Part shown: piece after piece, positions 40,043 through 52,505 of the stretch
Layout of the letters: every line of letters begins with the position of its first letter
Numbering within the stretch: the stretch's first letter is position 1
Source: Tachypleus tridentatus
Lineage: Eukaryota; Arthropoda; Merostomata; Xiphosura; Limulidae
NCBI RefSeq assembly: GCF_004210375.1
Contig: NC_134825.1
Location: 67,819,558-67,883,557, forward strand
Reading direction: 5' to 3'
DNA length: 64,000 nt
Program-made: the position numbers and the translations under genes
The notes under the pieces: model-generated
What the model was told of the DNA's origin: nothing
Seen by the model: only the letters and a program-made list of their open reading frames with translations
Database searches by the model: none

Positions 40043-43000
40043 TTATAAAGTCTCGTTGTAAGTTGGATCGGATTTTGGGATCACCTCAATATGTTTTGAT
40101 CCCATGAGCTGGATGAGCTGCCGAGAGCTGAAAGTGACGAATATTGTCTTGGAACCAGGCTGCTGAGGAACGAGTTTTTCGTTATGAGTTATAGTTTCAC
40201 CTGGTTTGATATCCCTGTAATGGTACAAAATTATGTTATGAAAAAAAACCATAATATAGCCATCGATGTGTAAACTTTGTATTGTTTTAAACGTAGTTAA
40301 ACAGGTAACATTATTCAGATTCGATATTAATCTACAAACTTAATTATAACTAGTATCTGAACAACAGTTGTTCGACTTAAGAAGATCTTAATTGAGTTTT
40401 TTTGTGTATGATTATCTCACCATTTAAATGTTGGTTAAATGAAATTCTCCTTAAACAATATTATAAACAAAGTTAAAATTACTATATGAGAAACAACTGT
40501 TAAGTTCAGAAGTATCTCTTAGTCTTTCAACCGTTTTTTTATCAACTTCTCACACATTGTCGCTGAATTCGTTTATTTTAGAATTGTTATTATAAAGTAA
40601 AGACGCATGGTATTTGTTTGTTCGTAAATACGGATAGGTTTAAAGAAATTTTTGTGTGAAATTAAATTTACTCAAATACGGAGAGTTACTTTGTTTTAAG
40701 ACACGAGAAAGCACATTTTCCACACCTGAACTTTGAATGGTACGGTCCTGCAAGTCCCGGTCCTTCAATATTGAAGACACAATCTTCCAGAATACGTTTC
40801 AATGGGTTTTGAAAAGTGATAACTAATTCAAATGGTCTTCCAACCTCTGGAGTTCCGTGGACCTAAGTTAAATAATAATAACAGTACATTTCATTATCGA
40901 GGATTTATCATGGATTCTAGATATTGAAAATAATGTAGTGTCTACCTTTAGAATTACAACAATATGATCTTTATTTGACCTTACCTTAAGACTCAACTTC
41001 GGTTTGTCCAGTACAAAATCGTCCTCACCAGACCAGGATTGCTGCGTTTCCATCACTGTGGCCAAAGCGTAGATTTTTATCATGGCGTAATCCACCAGTT
41101 TGTCGAGATATTCGCTTGAGGTCAATTTAATTGAAAGAAGTTCCTCTGTAAATAACATATATTTAATATAACTTTCTATGTAAAACGAATCTCTATAATC
41201 CCTACAGACAGTTATTACAATTTTCCCTAAACCTATTTTTCAATGCGTACCGAACGTTAAATTCATTTGTACACGTTTATGCTACACTTTTTTCTTGTAA
41301 CAACATTAGATCACAAGTTAATTCTATGTAATTCATTGTTTTTAATAATAAATATTGTGAATACATATCTGTAGTTACATCATCATTTTTCATTACTTAT
41401 ATAAAGATAGAAAATTCCTGAACATTACTCTGGGAAATATCAAATTTAACTTTAAATATATCCATATATATATTAGAACCAATTTGTTGCTATGATAGAA
41501 AACATTCTATTAGAAACAATGGTGTTAATTAATTTAAGAACAGTTATGTTGAACTAGTACAACAGTGTTTATCATTTTAAATAAAGTTGTATTAGACTTC
41601 TACGTTACCGTACTGAACTAAGTAATTACAGTATTATCAGAACTCTATTTACTTCGTCAACACCCACACCTGTCCTGTTTATCAATTACCTTACATATGG
41701 TAATTAGATTATTCCATAAACAGCTCATGAGGTCTATCTTCTAATCAGTACAAATCATACGGATACAAGAAAGGTGAAACTAGGTAACATAAGTGTACCT
41801 TGCTTAGGTTGAAGGATAAATTTATCACTCTTCCGTTTCAACATTTTAGCTGTAATTCCAGTGTAGTAAACGCTGCTGGCTGACAATATGACTGACACTG
41901 TTCTGGGTTTGCTGCTCAGATTTTTAATCTTTATTGTTACATCGAATGGCCGTCCTATCATCACTTTCTTACTCTCCAATAGCTTGAATGAAACGTCTTC
42001 TTTTTCAACAGGTCGGTCGAATCTGTGTCTCACAATATCGTTGTTTGTGGCGTTCAGTACAGACATTCTCTCTTCCTCGGTTCCTGCAGGACACAAACCA
42101 GTTTTATCAGGTAACAAGATTCTCTGGTGCAATTTTATTTTCAAACTCATTGTGTAGCTTTCCACTTAGAAACAAAATAAACAAACTCTCCAATACACAA
42201 GTGTTCAAAACGTCGGTTTATTTTTATAAACATATACTGGTTACTTACCTTCTTTGTTTTTTATACTCGTAAGTGATATCCTCAGCATCCCTGTTTCCAT
42301 AATCATCATCAACTCCAACCTTCTTTGTTAGTATAAGACGGCCCACACTATAAGTTTAAAAAAACAACAGTTTATCACACTCGTATTGCGACTTTGAAAG
42401 AAGCTAATTCTCAAATTAAGCAAGTTGTTGTTGTGGAGTTAAACCTAACATGGAACGGAAATGAAGTAAAGCCAGTCAGTTACTTGTTAGTAATTCACTT
42501 AACATTGAATATTTACGTCTACTAAAAAATATTTATCTTTTAACCAATATTTGCAGCCAGACGTAATATCAAAATGATAGCTTTTGATTGCATCCATTAA
42601 TAATTGGATTAATTATTTTTGAGAAATAATGTATTATAAGAAAAGTTTATTTTCTAGGGCCTATTTTTATTATGTACGCTTTGATGAAGGACAAGCTTCG
42701 GAGAAAGAAGTGTGATTTATATAGATATAACAAAGCGGTATTTTTAACTCAAATATATTGTGCTCAAAAACATGCACAAGATTTCAGGAACTGGAATTTT
42801 CAACCTAAACGGCACTTTGTATAAAAGGTGGCTGAACTGTGAGGTCGCAGACACTTGTATTCAGGTATACCCCTCCCTGAGTTTTTACTTCGAAATAAAG
42901 GAAAAGAAGCCAACCAGAATATCAGTCACTACAAATGGCGAATACGGTGTACATTCAGAAACAACATGTAACACTTAAAATTACGTACTGGCTAGTGTTT

Positions 43001-46000
43001 GTTTTCATTTTTTTCCACCCAGTTTCCTCTTTTCGGTCTTTCTGCCAGTAAACGATGTCTGCATTGACTTCAGCGAAGACAAAAGGGACGTCGTATCTGT
43101 ATCCAACTTCTCCTCTTTTCACAGCTAGTTGAGATGCTGGTCCTAACTGATAGATACCTGAGAGAAAATATCAAAACATATCTCTAATTATATTCCCAGA
43201 ACTTTAAAGTAAAGAGTAATTTTTAATATCCTTTAAAATTCTTTGAATTCTAAGACCATGAAACTTGCTTTAACTGAGTTTAATATTAAATTGCAAGATC
43301 CAAACTGCAAGTCATCATACAAAACCACAGTTTTTCTCAGGTTCATACTTTGTAAATAAGTAAATATTTTTTTGAAATGAATGTGTGATGATTATTATGG
43401 TTTACTTAATACAGCCATAAATGCATTAATAAATGATTGTAAAACTTTTGTATTTGCGTGTTTTGATAATTCAAATTATTCACACGTACGTAAATACATT
43501 CTCAAATATTTACATAGAAACTATAATTTTTGGAGTTAGACAATACCTTCGCTGGTTTCCTGTGGGGTGGCGTCAACTATTTGCCATCCCCCGTATCCTG
43601 CAGGAAGGTCAGATCTCGCCATCCAACACTCATTCCATACATGGAAGTTCCTGAAACACGAGTTGTCGAGTTAGTTAATAAATCTCTGTTTCTTATTCAG
43701 AGGTTATCTGAATAAAGTGAACGAGTTTCGTGTTGTAAAACTAATCACAGAGGAAAGATTTCTTTATATAAAATACTTAAAAATGTTTAACACATTGATT
43801 TCATTCCGTTCAAAACTCAGTGACAAAGTCACACATACTTTACACGTTTTGTGATCGATCGTTAGAGGATGTTCTTGTCATAAAGATAAAAAAAAAACCT
43901 TCTGTTATAATGAGCTACTTTCCCTTAACTTTTCACAGTTTAGAATCGTATTTTCAAAAGTTATATATCATATACTACATATATATAAGAAAAACAAATA
44001 CAGAAACTCTTTATAAAACTGTATTAAAACGGCTAGTAATTAAATCTTATCTGAACATGCCGTTAATATGCAATAATTTGGAACAATATTATCACATTAA
44101 AGTAACATAAAACCTTAAGTACCATATTGAATCGTTTGTTCCTCCAGACATCTGATCTCCGTTTTCGTTAAATAGTTTGTCAATGGTTAGTGTGGCGTCT
44201 GCATCATGAGCTGACACGAAGTTTGAAACTGGCCGACAGGGGAGCCCCAAGGCTCGGCAAACTATAAACATAAAACATCAAATTAAAGTTTTAATAAAAT
44301 GTTTTAGCAACCGACAAAATATTCATAAGTACATTTTCGTGATATACCGTAAATATTAAAACAATATATTGTGTTATTAAAATCACTATATTACTTCTGT
44401 TTATCGCTTTTATGATGTGGAAAGAGATTTTTAAAATGTTAACAGAATGAATTGTTATATTTGTTGTCACACAAATGACTTTGATTGCTCATCATTTCTT
44501 TCACTAATATAAATATCTTAAGATTATTGATTTTTCGTTTTTATTTCGTTATGACAAATGTATGATATTAAAACAAATCATCAATCCACATCTTATTAAA
44601 TCCAGCTAATAAAAGTTAGTTATCACATAATATAGGCAGAAAGAAGCGAAACCTACCAGTATTGCATACACCAGCAAATACCCAGCATTGTCCATATTTC
44701 ACTGGATCTCCTCCGTTTTTCATAAACTTTTCTAGAATGGCAGCACTTCCAGTCCATTTCCAGGGGGGCGACACCTTCATCATAAGGCTCATGCCATCTA
44801 CCTATTATCACACCGTTGTCGTTAAGGCTGTTCACCTTTAATCAGAAAAAGTTAAATGTTTTTAATGATTTCTGATTTTGCATTTATTACATTTACTGCT
44901 AAGTACATGTAAAGTGTATAGTGAATCTTGAAATATTATTATACTATTATATTTAGACAATACTTTTAATGATTTCCTGACACAAACAAGTGGATAAAAC
45001 TTGCATCACAATTTTGATAAGAGACAAAAGTAAATGTATTAAATTAAGGTAATATTAGGTAATACTCGTATCACGATTTTTCAAAGAAATCTTACCATGG
45101 CCGACACAGCGCGAGCTACTTTGACTGGGTTAGTCCTGGAACTGTAATCGAGACGAGAACGTTCCAACAAAAACATGCAAGCCGGAAGGACCGAGTCTTT
45201 AAACTGAAATACAAAATATACTCTTCTTATTGACTCAAGTAGAATTGATAGAATTGTGCTGTGTAACTGTTTAAAAAGCCGAAATGAAACATAAACATCA
45301 ATATTTTTCAAAAGTTTATTTTTCAGACGCTATTAAAGTGAAGAGAAATGTCAGTTTTATTTAAGTTATTAAACATTTATTACCTGCCCAAAAATCCACT
45401 GTCTTCCTTGTGGGTAGTTAAACGAACCTACATAAATCTTTCCAACGTCATTCAAAACGTATTCTTTTCTCATTTTGTCATCTTGCATGTAGACAGAGTC
45501 ATCTGTCGACCAAAAACAAAATTACATCTCGTTAGTACTCTTAGCACCTTTATTTAATGAAAAAATCTCTTCGTAAAACATAAGTTTTAGTGATGGATAT
45601 TTTTACTCTTAAACTCACCTTTGCTCCATGGATTAAAGAGAACGTAAATATTCTCCTTGCATTCATACGTTTCTGAAGAAGAGACTGGTTCGTCATCTTT
45701 TGACTTTAATTGTGAAGTAACTTTCATCTTCCAAATTCCAACTCCCACGGAAGAGGGCACGTGTACTTGGAGAGTTATGTTAGAACCATCGTGACTTTGT
45801 AGCCGCAAATCCCACTTTGTTTTATCTTCTTTATAGGAATCGTTGTTGGTTATGGGTATTACAACTAAGGTGCCTTTACTGACTTGAGGGTTCGAACCTA
45901 AATATAAAATGTATAGAAAAAAAGTCTTCAATTAGTGTAATCACGTGACAAGTATGTTTTTGTGCACTTATCATACCTTAAGAATAAAATAATACATTTT

Positions 46001-46985
46001 TCCAGAATATTTTATATCGTAAGATAGATCTCGTAAAACTCTTAATCGACAAACCCATAATCACTGTCATCAAAGTTGAATATTATAAAAACTAAATGTT
46101 TGTTGGTTATTATATCCTTTTTAAAATCAAAACTTATTAAACATGTCTTTAAGACGTTAGGGTTAATAAATACGTTTGTAAACGTGTCGCAGGTTTCAGT
46201 TATTCTAACTCACCACACGACATTTCCAGTTTAAGCGTATGTTTCTTTGGATCGTAGTCTCTATTGAACAGAATGGTAACAGTAAACGACAAGCCACGCC
46301 GAAGTATGAGAACAGGCTTAGGACCCTCTACGAGTTCGTACATTTGGGTGTTGTGTTTTAGAGCATTATCTCGTGGAAGGAAATCCACGCTCTCTACTTT
46401 TAGAGCCGAGGATCCATCTTCACCTGTACAAAGCAAAAATAAAGTGATAAGAATTGCTGCATCTGATGTCTTAAACACAATTTTCGTAATAACACTAAGA
46501 TAAAATTACTAATTGTATGGGTTTTGTTTTACTTTATGTGAGAAACAGAGCTCTTGCTACATAAATATTTATATTTATATAATTTCATAGACTCGTATTT
46601 ATATGAGACAATTTATATTTTCATGAACGGTAGCCCCAGGTTTTATTATTAGATATTTTTAAGATTACCACACACCCAGAGGGAGACTTTATATTGTTTA
46701 CTTATACTGAGAGAGAGAGGTTTACAGAAACACTACAGTTTATGTTCAGGTAATATTAAATGTCCGAAGTAGAAATAAAATGAAATTTAGAATACAATAA
46801 ATCCAAAATATGAACTGCCTACCGTTCTCAGAACCGTTCAATTCTCTTCTTTTCTCGTACTCTTCTAACATCTTTCTTAAAAGGTCTCGCAGATAGCTGT
46901 TATAATCATCCACGTCACTGACATTATAACTGGAGACAGTGTTGTTGGACACGTCGGACAATGGAAGTCTTCCAAAACTGTACAT
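40043..46985 (-). CDS. TGM: Hemocyte-type transglutaminase, copy B (14 exons)
   Basis: Near-identical paralog of the gene at 17-9085, in inverted orientation. Exons in transcription order: 46985-46823, 46423-46214, 45897-45619, 45502-45384, 45203-45096, 44835-44657, 44261-44123, 43650-43547, 43157-42989, 42347-42249, 42083-41799, 41145-40985, 40862-40726, 40214-40043. Exon lengths equal those of copy A except for single-base differences in exons 6, 9, 10 and 11. Only about ten amino-acid differences were noticed, for example WDLRL for WDVRL in exon 3, FKLLE for FELLE in exon 11 and SDPTYNETL for SDPSHNETL at the C terminus. Its own frame breaks are six G on the plus strand at 44763-44768 (copy A has five C) in exon 6, upstream of the catalytic Cys, and six T at 42257-42262 (copy A has five A) in exon 10. 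Exons 9 and 11 are in frame here. Intron 1 is 399 bp against about 2.04 kb in A. It is either an active gene with consensus errors or a very young pseudogene; I favour the first. Confidence 0.92.
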
Positions 46986-46998
46986 CTTCCGAGTTAAG

Positions 46999-47745
46999 AT
47001 TTCTCAACACAAGCCAAATAGTTTTCTCACTACGATATACTTTAGTAATTAATGTCAACTTCGTATATAACAAAAAGTAGCTGTTGGTATTAGTTTGAAA
47101 ACTCCTTAAATCAAACGTTGAAGCAAAGATAAATTATAACTTCTGAAGAACGTTATAATCAGAGTATAATAACTTTCGTGATATCTTAGATCAAGTAAGC
47201 TAGTGATCTTCTTTATATAGATGAATGAGTGAACAGTTTTGGAAATACCAGTTTCTTAATATATCATGTGATGGTAAGAATCAATTACGAGAGAAATATG
47301 TTAGCCTATTAATTGGAAATTGGGTTCTTGGTAAGAGGGAGTCTCTGCTGGCCTATTGGTGCCTTTATCTGATTTAATTACGTGTACACATGTTACAAGG
47401 TACATGTTTATATGTTTCTTAAACTGGACATTCCCTTCCGGTTGGAAAACAACAATATGACGTTCAGTGCCAGGGTTTCTAAATGGGCAACGTCATAGAA
47501 GACGTCACATTCCAGCCCATCTGTTTTCTGTGAATTTGTTACTTTTATTTCACACGTTATCATAATCTACATATTTTGAGAAGCAGGGTCTTACGAAGCA
47601 AACAACATTTTCAGCTACAAGAATAGTGGTTATACAAGCGTAAAATAATCAGAGTAATTTTCATTATGAATTGATACTCACATAACTTGTTTTCATAGCT
47701 TTTTACATGTAAGTGATTTGAATAATTTTTGCAATTATCACGAGT
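46999..47745. other. Upstream region of transglutaminase B
   Basis: No coding sequence is recognisable. The promoter and 5' leader of copy B should be here. Confidence 0.5.
47212..47219 (-). promoter_or_regulatory. Candidate TATA box of transglutaminase B
   Basis: The minus strand reads TATATAAA, followed by AG, about 230 bases upstream of the ATG at 46985. This would give an unspliced leader of about 200 nt. The genome is AT-rich, so chance occurrence is possible. The matching region of copy A lies outside the window. Confidence 0.35.
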
Positions 47746-48017
47746 GGCCTGCCATGGCCAAGCGGGTAAGGTGTGCGACTCGTAATTCGATGGTCGCGAG
47801 TTCGTCCCCGCGTCGCGCTAAACATGCTCGTCCTCCCAGCCGTGGGAGCGTTATAATGTGACGGTCAATCCCACTATTCGTTGGTAAAAGCGTAGCCCAA
47901 GAGTTGGGGGTGGGTGGTGATGACTAGCTGCCTTCCCTCTAGTCTTACACTGCTAAATTAGGGACGGCTAGCACAGATGGCCCTCGAGTAGCTTTGTGGG
48001 AAATTCCAAAAAACAAA
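47746..48017 (+). mobile_element. Full-length tRNA-derived SINE with target duplication
   Basis: tRNA-like head (catggccaagcgggtaag, B-box-like gcgagttcgtcccc), body and tail ending gggaaattccaaaaaac. A 13-bp target duplication flanks it: caattatcacgag at 47732-47744 and caattgtcacgag at 48018-48030, with one difference. Confidence 0.92.
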
Positions 48018-48509
48018 CAATTGTCACGAGTATAAATAGCTTTTTGTTTCAGTCCGTTCTTTATAACCAATTTGTTGTATGCACGTATAGACACAAGATT
48101 ATTTTCGTCTTTCTATATGATACAGAGCAATAAAAGTTTGAGTAACCATTCTTCGTTTTCTGACAGAAAAGTGTGAGTTAATAGTGACGTCACCTAGATT
48201 GATGACGTCTTGATTGTCAAAGTCAAACGTGTGCAAGCTTTGTTTAGGCATAACATATGTAGCGAATTAATTGAAATCTAGCAGATATGTAGTTTGGTAT
48301 TTTTAAACCATAGTGTTTTTATTAATGGTATTTTCATACGATAACGGTTTATTAGAATAGTGTGACGTGTTACTAAATAATGTCATATCAATGAAAACTT
48401 TGAAAATTAAACGCTACAACTCTGAGTAATAATTCTGTACAAACGTTGTTTGCTGTAATTCCTGTTGTGTAGTTGAACTATGATTGTCTAATATGTTTGC
48501 TATTTAATG
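48018..48509. other. Spacer, nothing recognised
   Basis: AT-rich spacer between two SINEs; no open frame of note. Confidence 0.5.
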
Positions 48510-48625
48510 GTCCACTAGTAGCTCAGCAACAATTTGGTGGTCTTATAACACTAAAGCTATTGTTTCGATACCAGCAAAGCAAACATAGCTCATTGTGTAG
48601 CTTTGTGTTCCAAATCAAACAGATA
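48510..48625 (+). mobile_element. Second-family tRNA-like SINE
   Basis: Head ctagtagctcagcaacaa, B-box-like gtttcgatacc, then agctcattgtgtagctttgt. This differs from the main SINE family. Confidence 0.65.
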
Positions 48626-49021
48626 ATTAACTGATCCATCCAGGCGAATGCGGCTCTACGATTTTTTTAAAATTTCGATTGTAACATTTTATGTAAAACA
48701 ATAAATGAAAACACATTTAATTTTTAAGTACATCTTTAATATACGTTTGTTTTCAGAATGTTCTTCTTAATTACTTTCCAAGACTACACTATATTGAGGC
48801 AAAAGTGTAACTAAAAGTGAAGTATCGATAACTGTTATAATTGTATTAATTATGTTTTTATTTGTTTGCGTGAAGGCCAATTTAATGTAACTCCCGGAGT
48901 ATTCACCTACTAAGGGGGAAAAAAGAGCGCATGCGCGTTTAAATTTCTTGGGAAAAGAGTGTTTTTAGTTGTTCAAGCTCGTGCATAAATTGCTGTAGAA
49001 ATCTGCAACAAATTATGAGCT
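48626..49021. other. Spacer, nothing recognised
   Basis: AT-rich sequence without a feature I can support. Confidence 0.5.
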
Positions 49022-49275
49022 TTTTTTGTTAAATTTCGGGCAAAATTATTCCAGGGTTATCTGCACCAGTCGTCACAAATTTTGAAGTGATCAGAGAGCT
49101 CGTCAACATTTTCCATCGTCAATATTTTGGTTACTTGTGTTTACCCACGACTGGTGGATTTGACTGTCATATTTTATGGCCCAGTGACTGTCAGTGCGAG
49201 AATGTTTGGTGAAGGAATTCGATCTCCTCACTCGCAAGTTTCGAGTCGAGCGCCCTAACCGTCAGGTTATGACTG
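49022..49275 (-). mobile_element. Diverged tRNA-derived SINE
   Basis: In minus orientation the tRNA-like head (gagtcgagcgccctaaccgt on the plus strand near 49233) and the tail (aaatttcgggcaaaattatt near 49030) are legible; the body is strongly diverged. Confidence 0.6.
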
Positions 49276-49814
49276 CTATTATATTGAAGTTATCGTTTGT
49301 GAATTTCGTATAAAGATCTGTTTTAAAACTTTGAGTCTGAGACTCAAGCTAGTAATTATATAAGTGTTGAAAATGTAGTTCAAGTTACATTTGTACATTG
49401 TTCTGTCTTTTTAACAGCAAGCTTTTCGTAAGACGTAATTTCTTTCTCTTGTTGCTGTGTATTACAATACAACAAGACATCCTGGTTGGTGCAAGCTTCT
49501 CTTGGCCATTTTTATAAACGTTTCCATCATTATATTTTATATGTAATTGTATATCTCTTTGTAATTATTGAGTTTGGTTTGGTAACTTGTTTTGTTCCAC
49601 ACTGGTATGGAAAACACTTTTTTTTAGTATCGTAGTACCGTAGTCTAACCGTTGAGCCACTGAGCTGCAAAAGCTGCTAGAGATAACCGTCAACTGATCA
49701 GTTGTTAAAATAGCGAACTCCTTTAAGAAACCAGCACTGTCTCGCTGGTGTTGATGGAAACATTTTATTTTATTCTATCTACAAAGTAATGTGGTTACCT
49801 CGCACTCGCAAAGC

Positions 49815-49975
49815 TACACGTGGGCCAGCCCTCTCCGGTTTAACAGTGCAAGACTGGAGTGAATGCAGCTAGTCATCCCCCCACCGCCAACTCTTGGGTT
49901 ACTCTTTTACCAATGATTGACCGTAACATTATAACACCCCTGTGGTAGAAAGGGTGAGCATGTTTGTCTTTTAAT
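49815..49975 (-). mobile_element. SINE body fragment
   Basis: Contains accgccaactcttgggttac and gggtgagcatgtttgt in minus orientation. The tRNA head and tail are missing. Confidence 0.75.
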
Positions 49976-51507
49976 TAAGAGTACGCACATAGAAGCTACA
50001 CGATAATTTTAGTTCTTATAATTAGAGTTTTTGTCCTCGTAGCTGTGAGAAAAGCTTTGAATTCGAATACAAGTCGAGAAAAAGTTTAAAATTGGTGCAA
50101 TAAATGTGTGAAGTTTTGCTTATAATAAGGAAAAGATGCGGCAGTTTGGGTTATTTGTTAAAAAGGTTTTTAATAACAATTATTTGGAAATGATCTTGAA
50201 TTTAATACGCACATTTATTCTTACTTTGTTAAACATTGTTATATTCTCAAAAACATCATAGTTAACTAATATTGTCGGGTCTGGTAGTTGGGTCATTCCT
50301 TTGGTAATCTTGACACATTTTTGTTAAATATACAACATGGTTAACGTCTCTCTATGCATTAATATATGTATGTTTTGGAGAGTATTTAATTTTATAAACA
50401 ATACACTGGTTTAATCTTCATGTAAGTGTTAGTTCGTAAAACAAGTATAGATGAAGACAGCATAGGCAGATTCTGATAACGTATTCCAAAGTACACTTGA
50501 GCAACAGAGAAGCTGTTTGAGACCACAATAATAGGAGGTTTCTAATTTACTGAGATGAATGTAAACACAAAACAATTTAGAATTCGCATTTTCAACCAAA
50601 GTGACACTTATGAAAACGTGGGCTAAACAGCCAGGCTGGCAACCCCTAGAGATCATGTTATGTATCCTTAATTTTGAGCTGTTGACCAGAGGGAGGGAGG
50701 GAAGGCAGATTACAGTACCCACCGCCACGAAGACTTTGTCTGGCTTTATGAACCAAACAACATGATTGACTGTAACTTTTTATCATGGATCAACAACTGA
50801 ACGTGTGCAGTGCATTCAACAGCATCACGCCTCGAACAATGGATCTTAATAAACTGCTGATTAAAAACCAATGAAACCAGTCAACAGCATCCTTTCATAA
50901 CATGCCTACAGCTAAGAGTTTAGCACGCGTTAAGAACCATTTTTTAAGAGTTAAAACCAAACAGTTTAAAAGTGTACGAATAGATTAGACATTATATAAA
51001 GCACAAGTTGATTCTCTTGTTCTCATCTTTTACTAGTGAAATGTATAATCGCACCAACTTCTCACCTATCATCAAACATGTCTTTTAGCTTTGTACACGA
51101 TTTACCACTTGGGGTTTTATCACCCAAAACGTTATCATCAGCATAAATGTTAACCCTTTAAAGAAGCTGTTTTCACTACTGTTATTAATTTCTAAATGTG
51201 TACTTGATATCTCTTTCTGCTACTGATAAAGATCCCACATCAATGACTAACTTATCTTACTATTTTTATCCAATACAATGATTCACAAGTACATTTGAAT
51301 AGACTACATTACCTCACGGATATTGTATCACGTTTGTATTTTCTAAATACAATATCACTCTCATTGATTCGGACGAAGAGAGGGCGTAATTATTTTCAGT
51401 ATTTGATGAGAGAGCAAATTCGGTGCGATCGGGTGTGCAGCACGTGAAATCGCAGAGAACGGGATCGACCAAAATGAATGTCAAAAAAATTGGTTTCTGG
51501 TCACTAG
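49976..51507. other. Gene-poor spacer
   Basis: No gene recognised. A 99-codon minus-strand open frame at 50728-50429 lacks any domain I know and is probably spurious. Confidence 0.5.
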
Positions 51508-51755
51508 TTGGTTTGGTTTTGGTTTCTTTTGAATTTCGCGCAAAGCTACACGAGAGCTATCTGCTCTAGCATTCTCTAATTTAGCAGTGCAAGACTAGAG
51601 GGAAGACAGCTAGTCATCTTGGGCTACTCTCTTACCAATGAACAGTGGAATTGACCGTCACATTATAGTCCCCTACGACTGAAAGGGCGAGCATGTTTGG
51701 TGTGACGGATATTCGAGCCCGTGACCCTCGGTTTACGAGTCGTCACTAACTGCTC
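51508..51755 (-). mobile_element. tRNA-derived SINE, minus strand
   Basis: Tail (gaatttcgcgcaaagctaca), body and a degraded tRNA head (cgagcccgtgaccctcggtt) are legible in order. A short deletion removes part of the ccaactcttgggctac motif. Confidence 0.85.
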
Positions 51756-52409
51756 CTTGCAGGTATAACCTGTATTCGTCGATAAAACGTACAGCTAAAA
51801 CATAACAAATGATTCACGGAAGGTTCGTGGAAAGTGAGCAGCACAGCCAACAATAACGCTGACTAAAGCCAGGATTTTCTATATAATTTCGTAAAAAATG
51901 AGAGATTCCATCAGTTGTCTGGTCAGTTCCTTAAACTGTGTTGTAACGGGAAAAATAAAATTACTCAGTGTGGTGTAACATGATAATCCCACAGACAGTG
52001 AATGATATGTAACTAACTCAGTAATTTGAGGGTTAAATTACTATTGCTGTGGTCCTTAGATTTATTTTTCAACACATATAGAGATGGCTCTAAGAAGGGG
52101 AATAATTTATTTGCTCTACTTGTAAAAAACTAAAAAGACACTTCCTTTATCCTCCAATGAAATATCGAATGGAAGATTTTTTATTCTTTTTAGTGAACAA
52201 ATATTTGATGGAAACTCATTTTTTTTGCTCTGGTGAAACATCAGATGAACACTTGGATTGTTCCTCTAGTTAAAAACTCATATGAACAAACTGCTTGTTC
52301 TTGTGGTGAAAAAATGAATAAATATTCCTATCATCAGATGGAGACGTTTCTTGGTCTTCCGCTAAAAAAAATCAGATGAACATTTTATTTGTACCTTTGG
52401 CGAATATAC
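51756..52409. other. Spacer, nothing recognised
   Basis: AT-rich DNA with no open frame or repeat I can name. Confidence 0.5.
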
Positions 52410-52505
52410 CTCAGTGGGATAGACGACAAACCTTTGGAGTTACAACATTAAAATCAGGGAATTCGATTCTTCTTGGTGGACACATAAGAATAACATAGCC
52501 TTTGG
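52410..52505 (+). mobile_element. Degenerate tRNA-like SINE fragment
   Basis: Traces of the second SINE family: ttggagttacaacattaaaa, a B-box-like gaattcgattctt, and ataacatagcc. Weakly preserved. Confidence 0.4.

Larger units (their letters stand above)
36656..46998 (-). repeat. Inverted duplication, arm B
   Basis: Reverse complement of the block at 1-12510. It is shorter, mainly because it lacks the segments at 376-1986, 4250-4572 and 5018-5255 of A, but it carries about 136 extra bases in intron 8 (around 43330-43465). The 36656-36661 edge abuts repeat R. Confidence 0.92.

Noticed and set aside
46264-46503. 79-codon open frame on the plus strand within transglutaminase B (and its twin at 2141-2380 minus in A)
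   Set aside because: Antisense shadow of exon 2.
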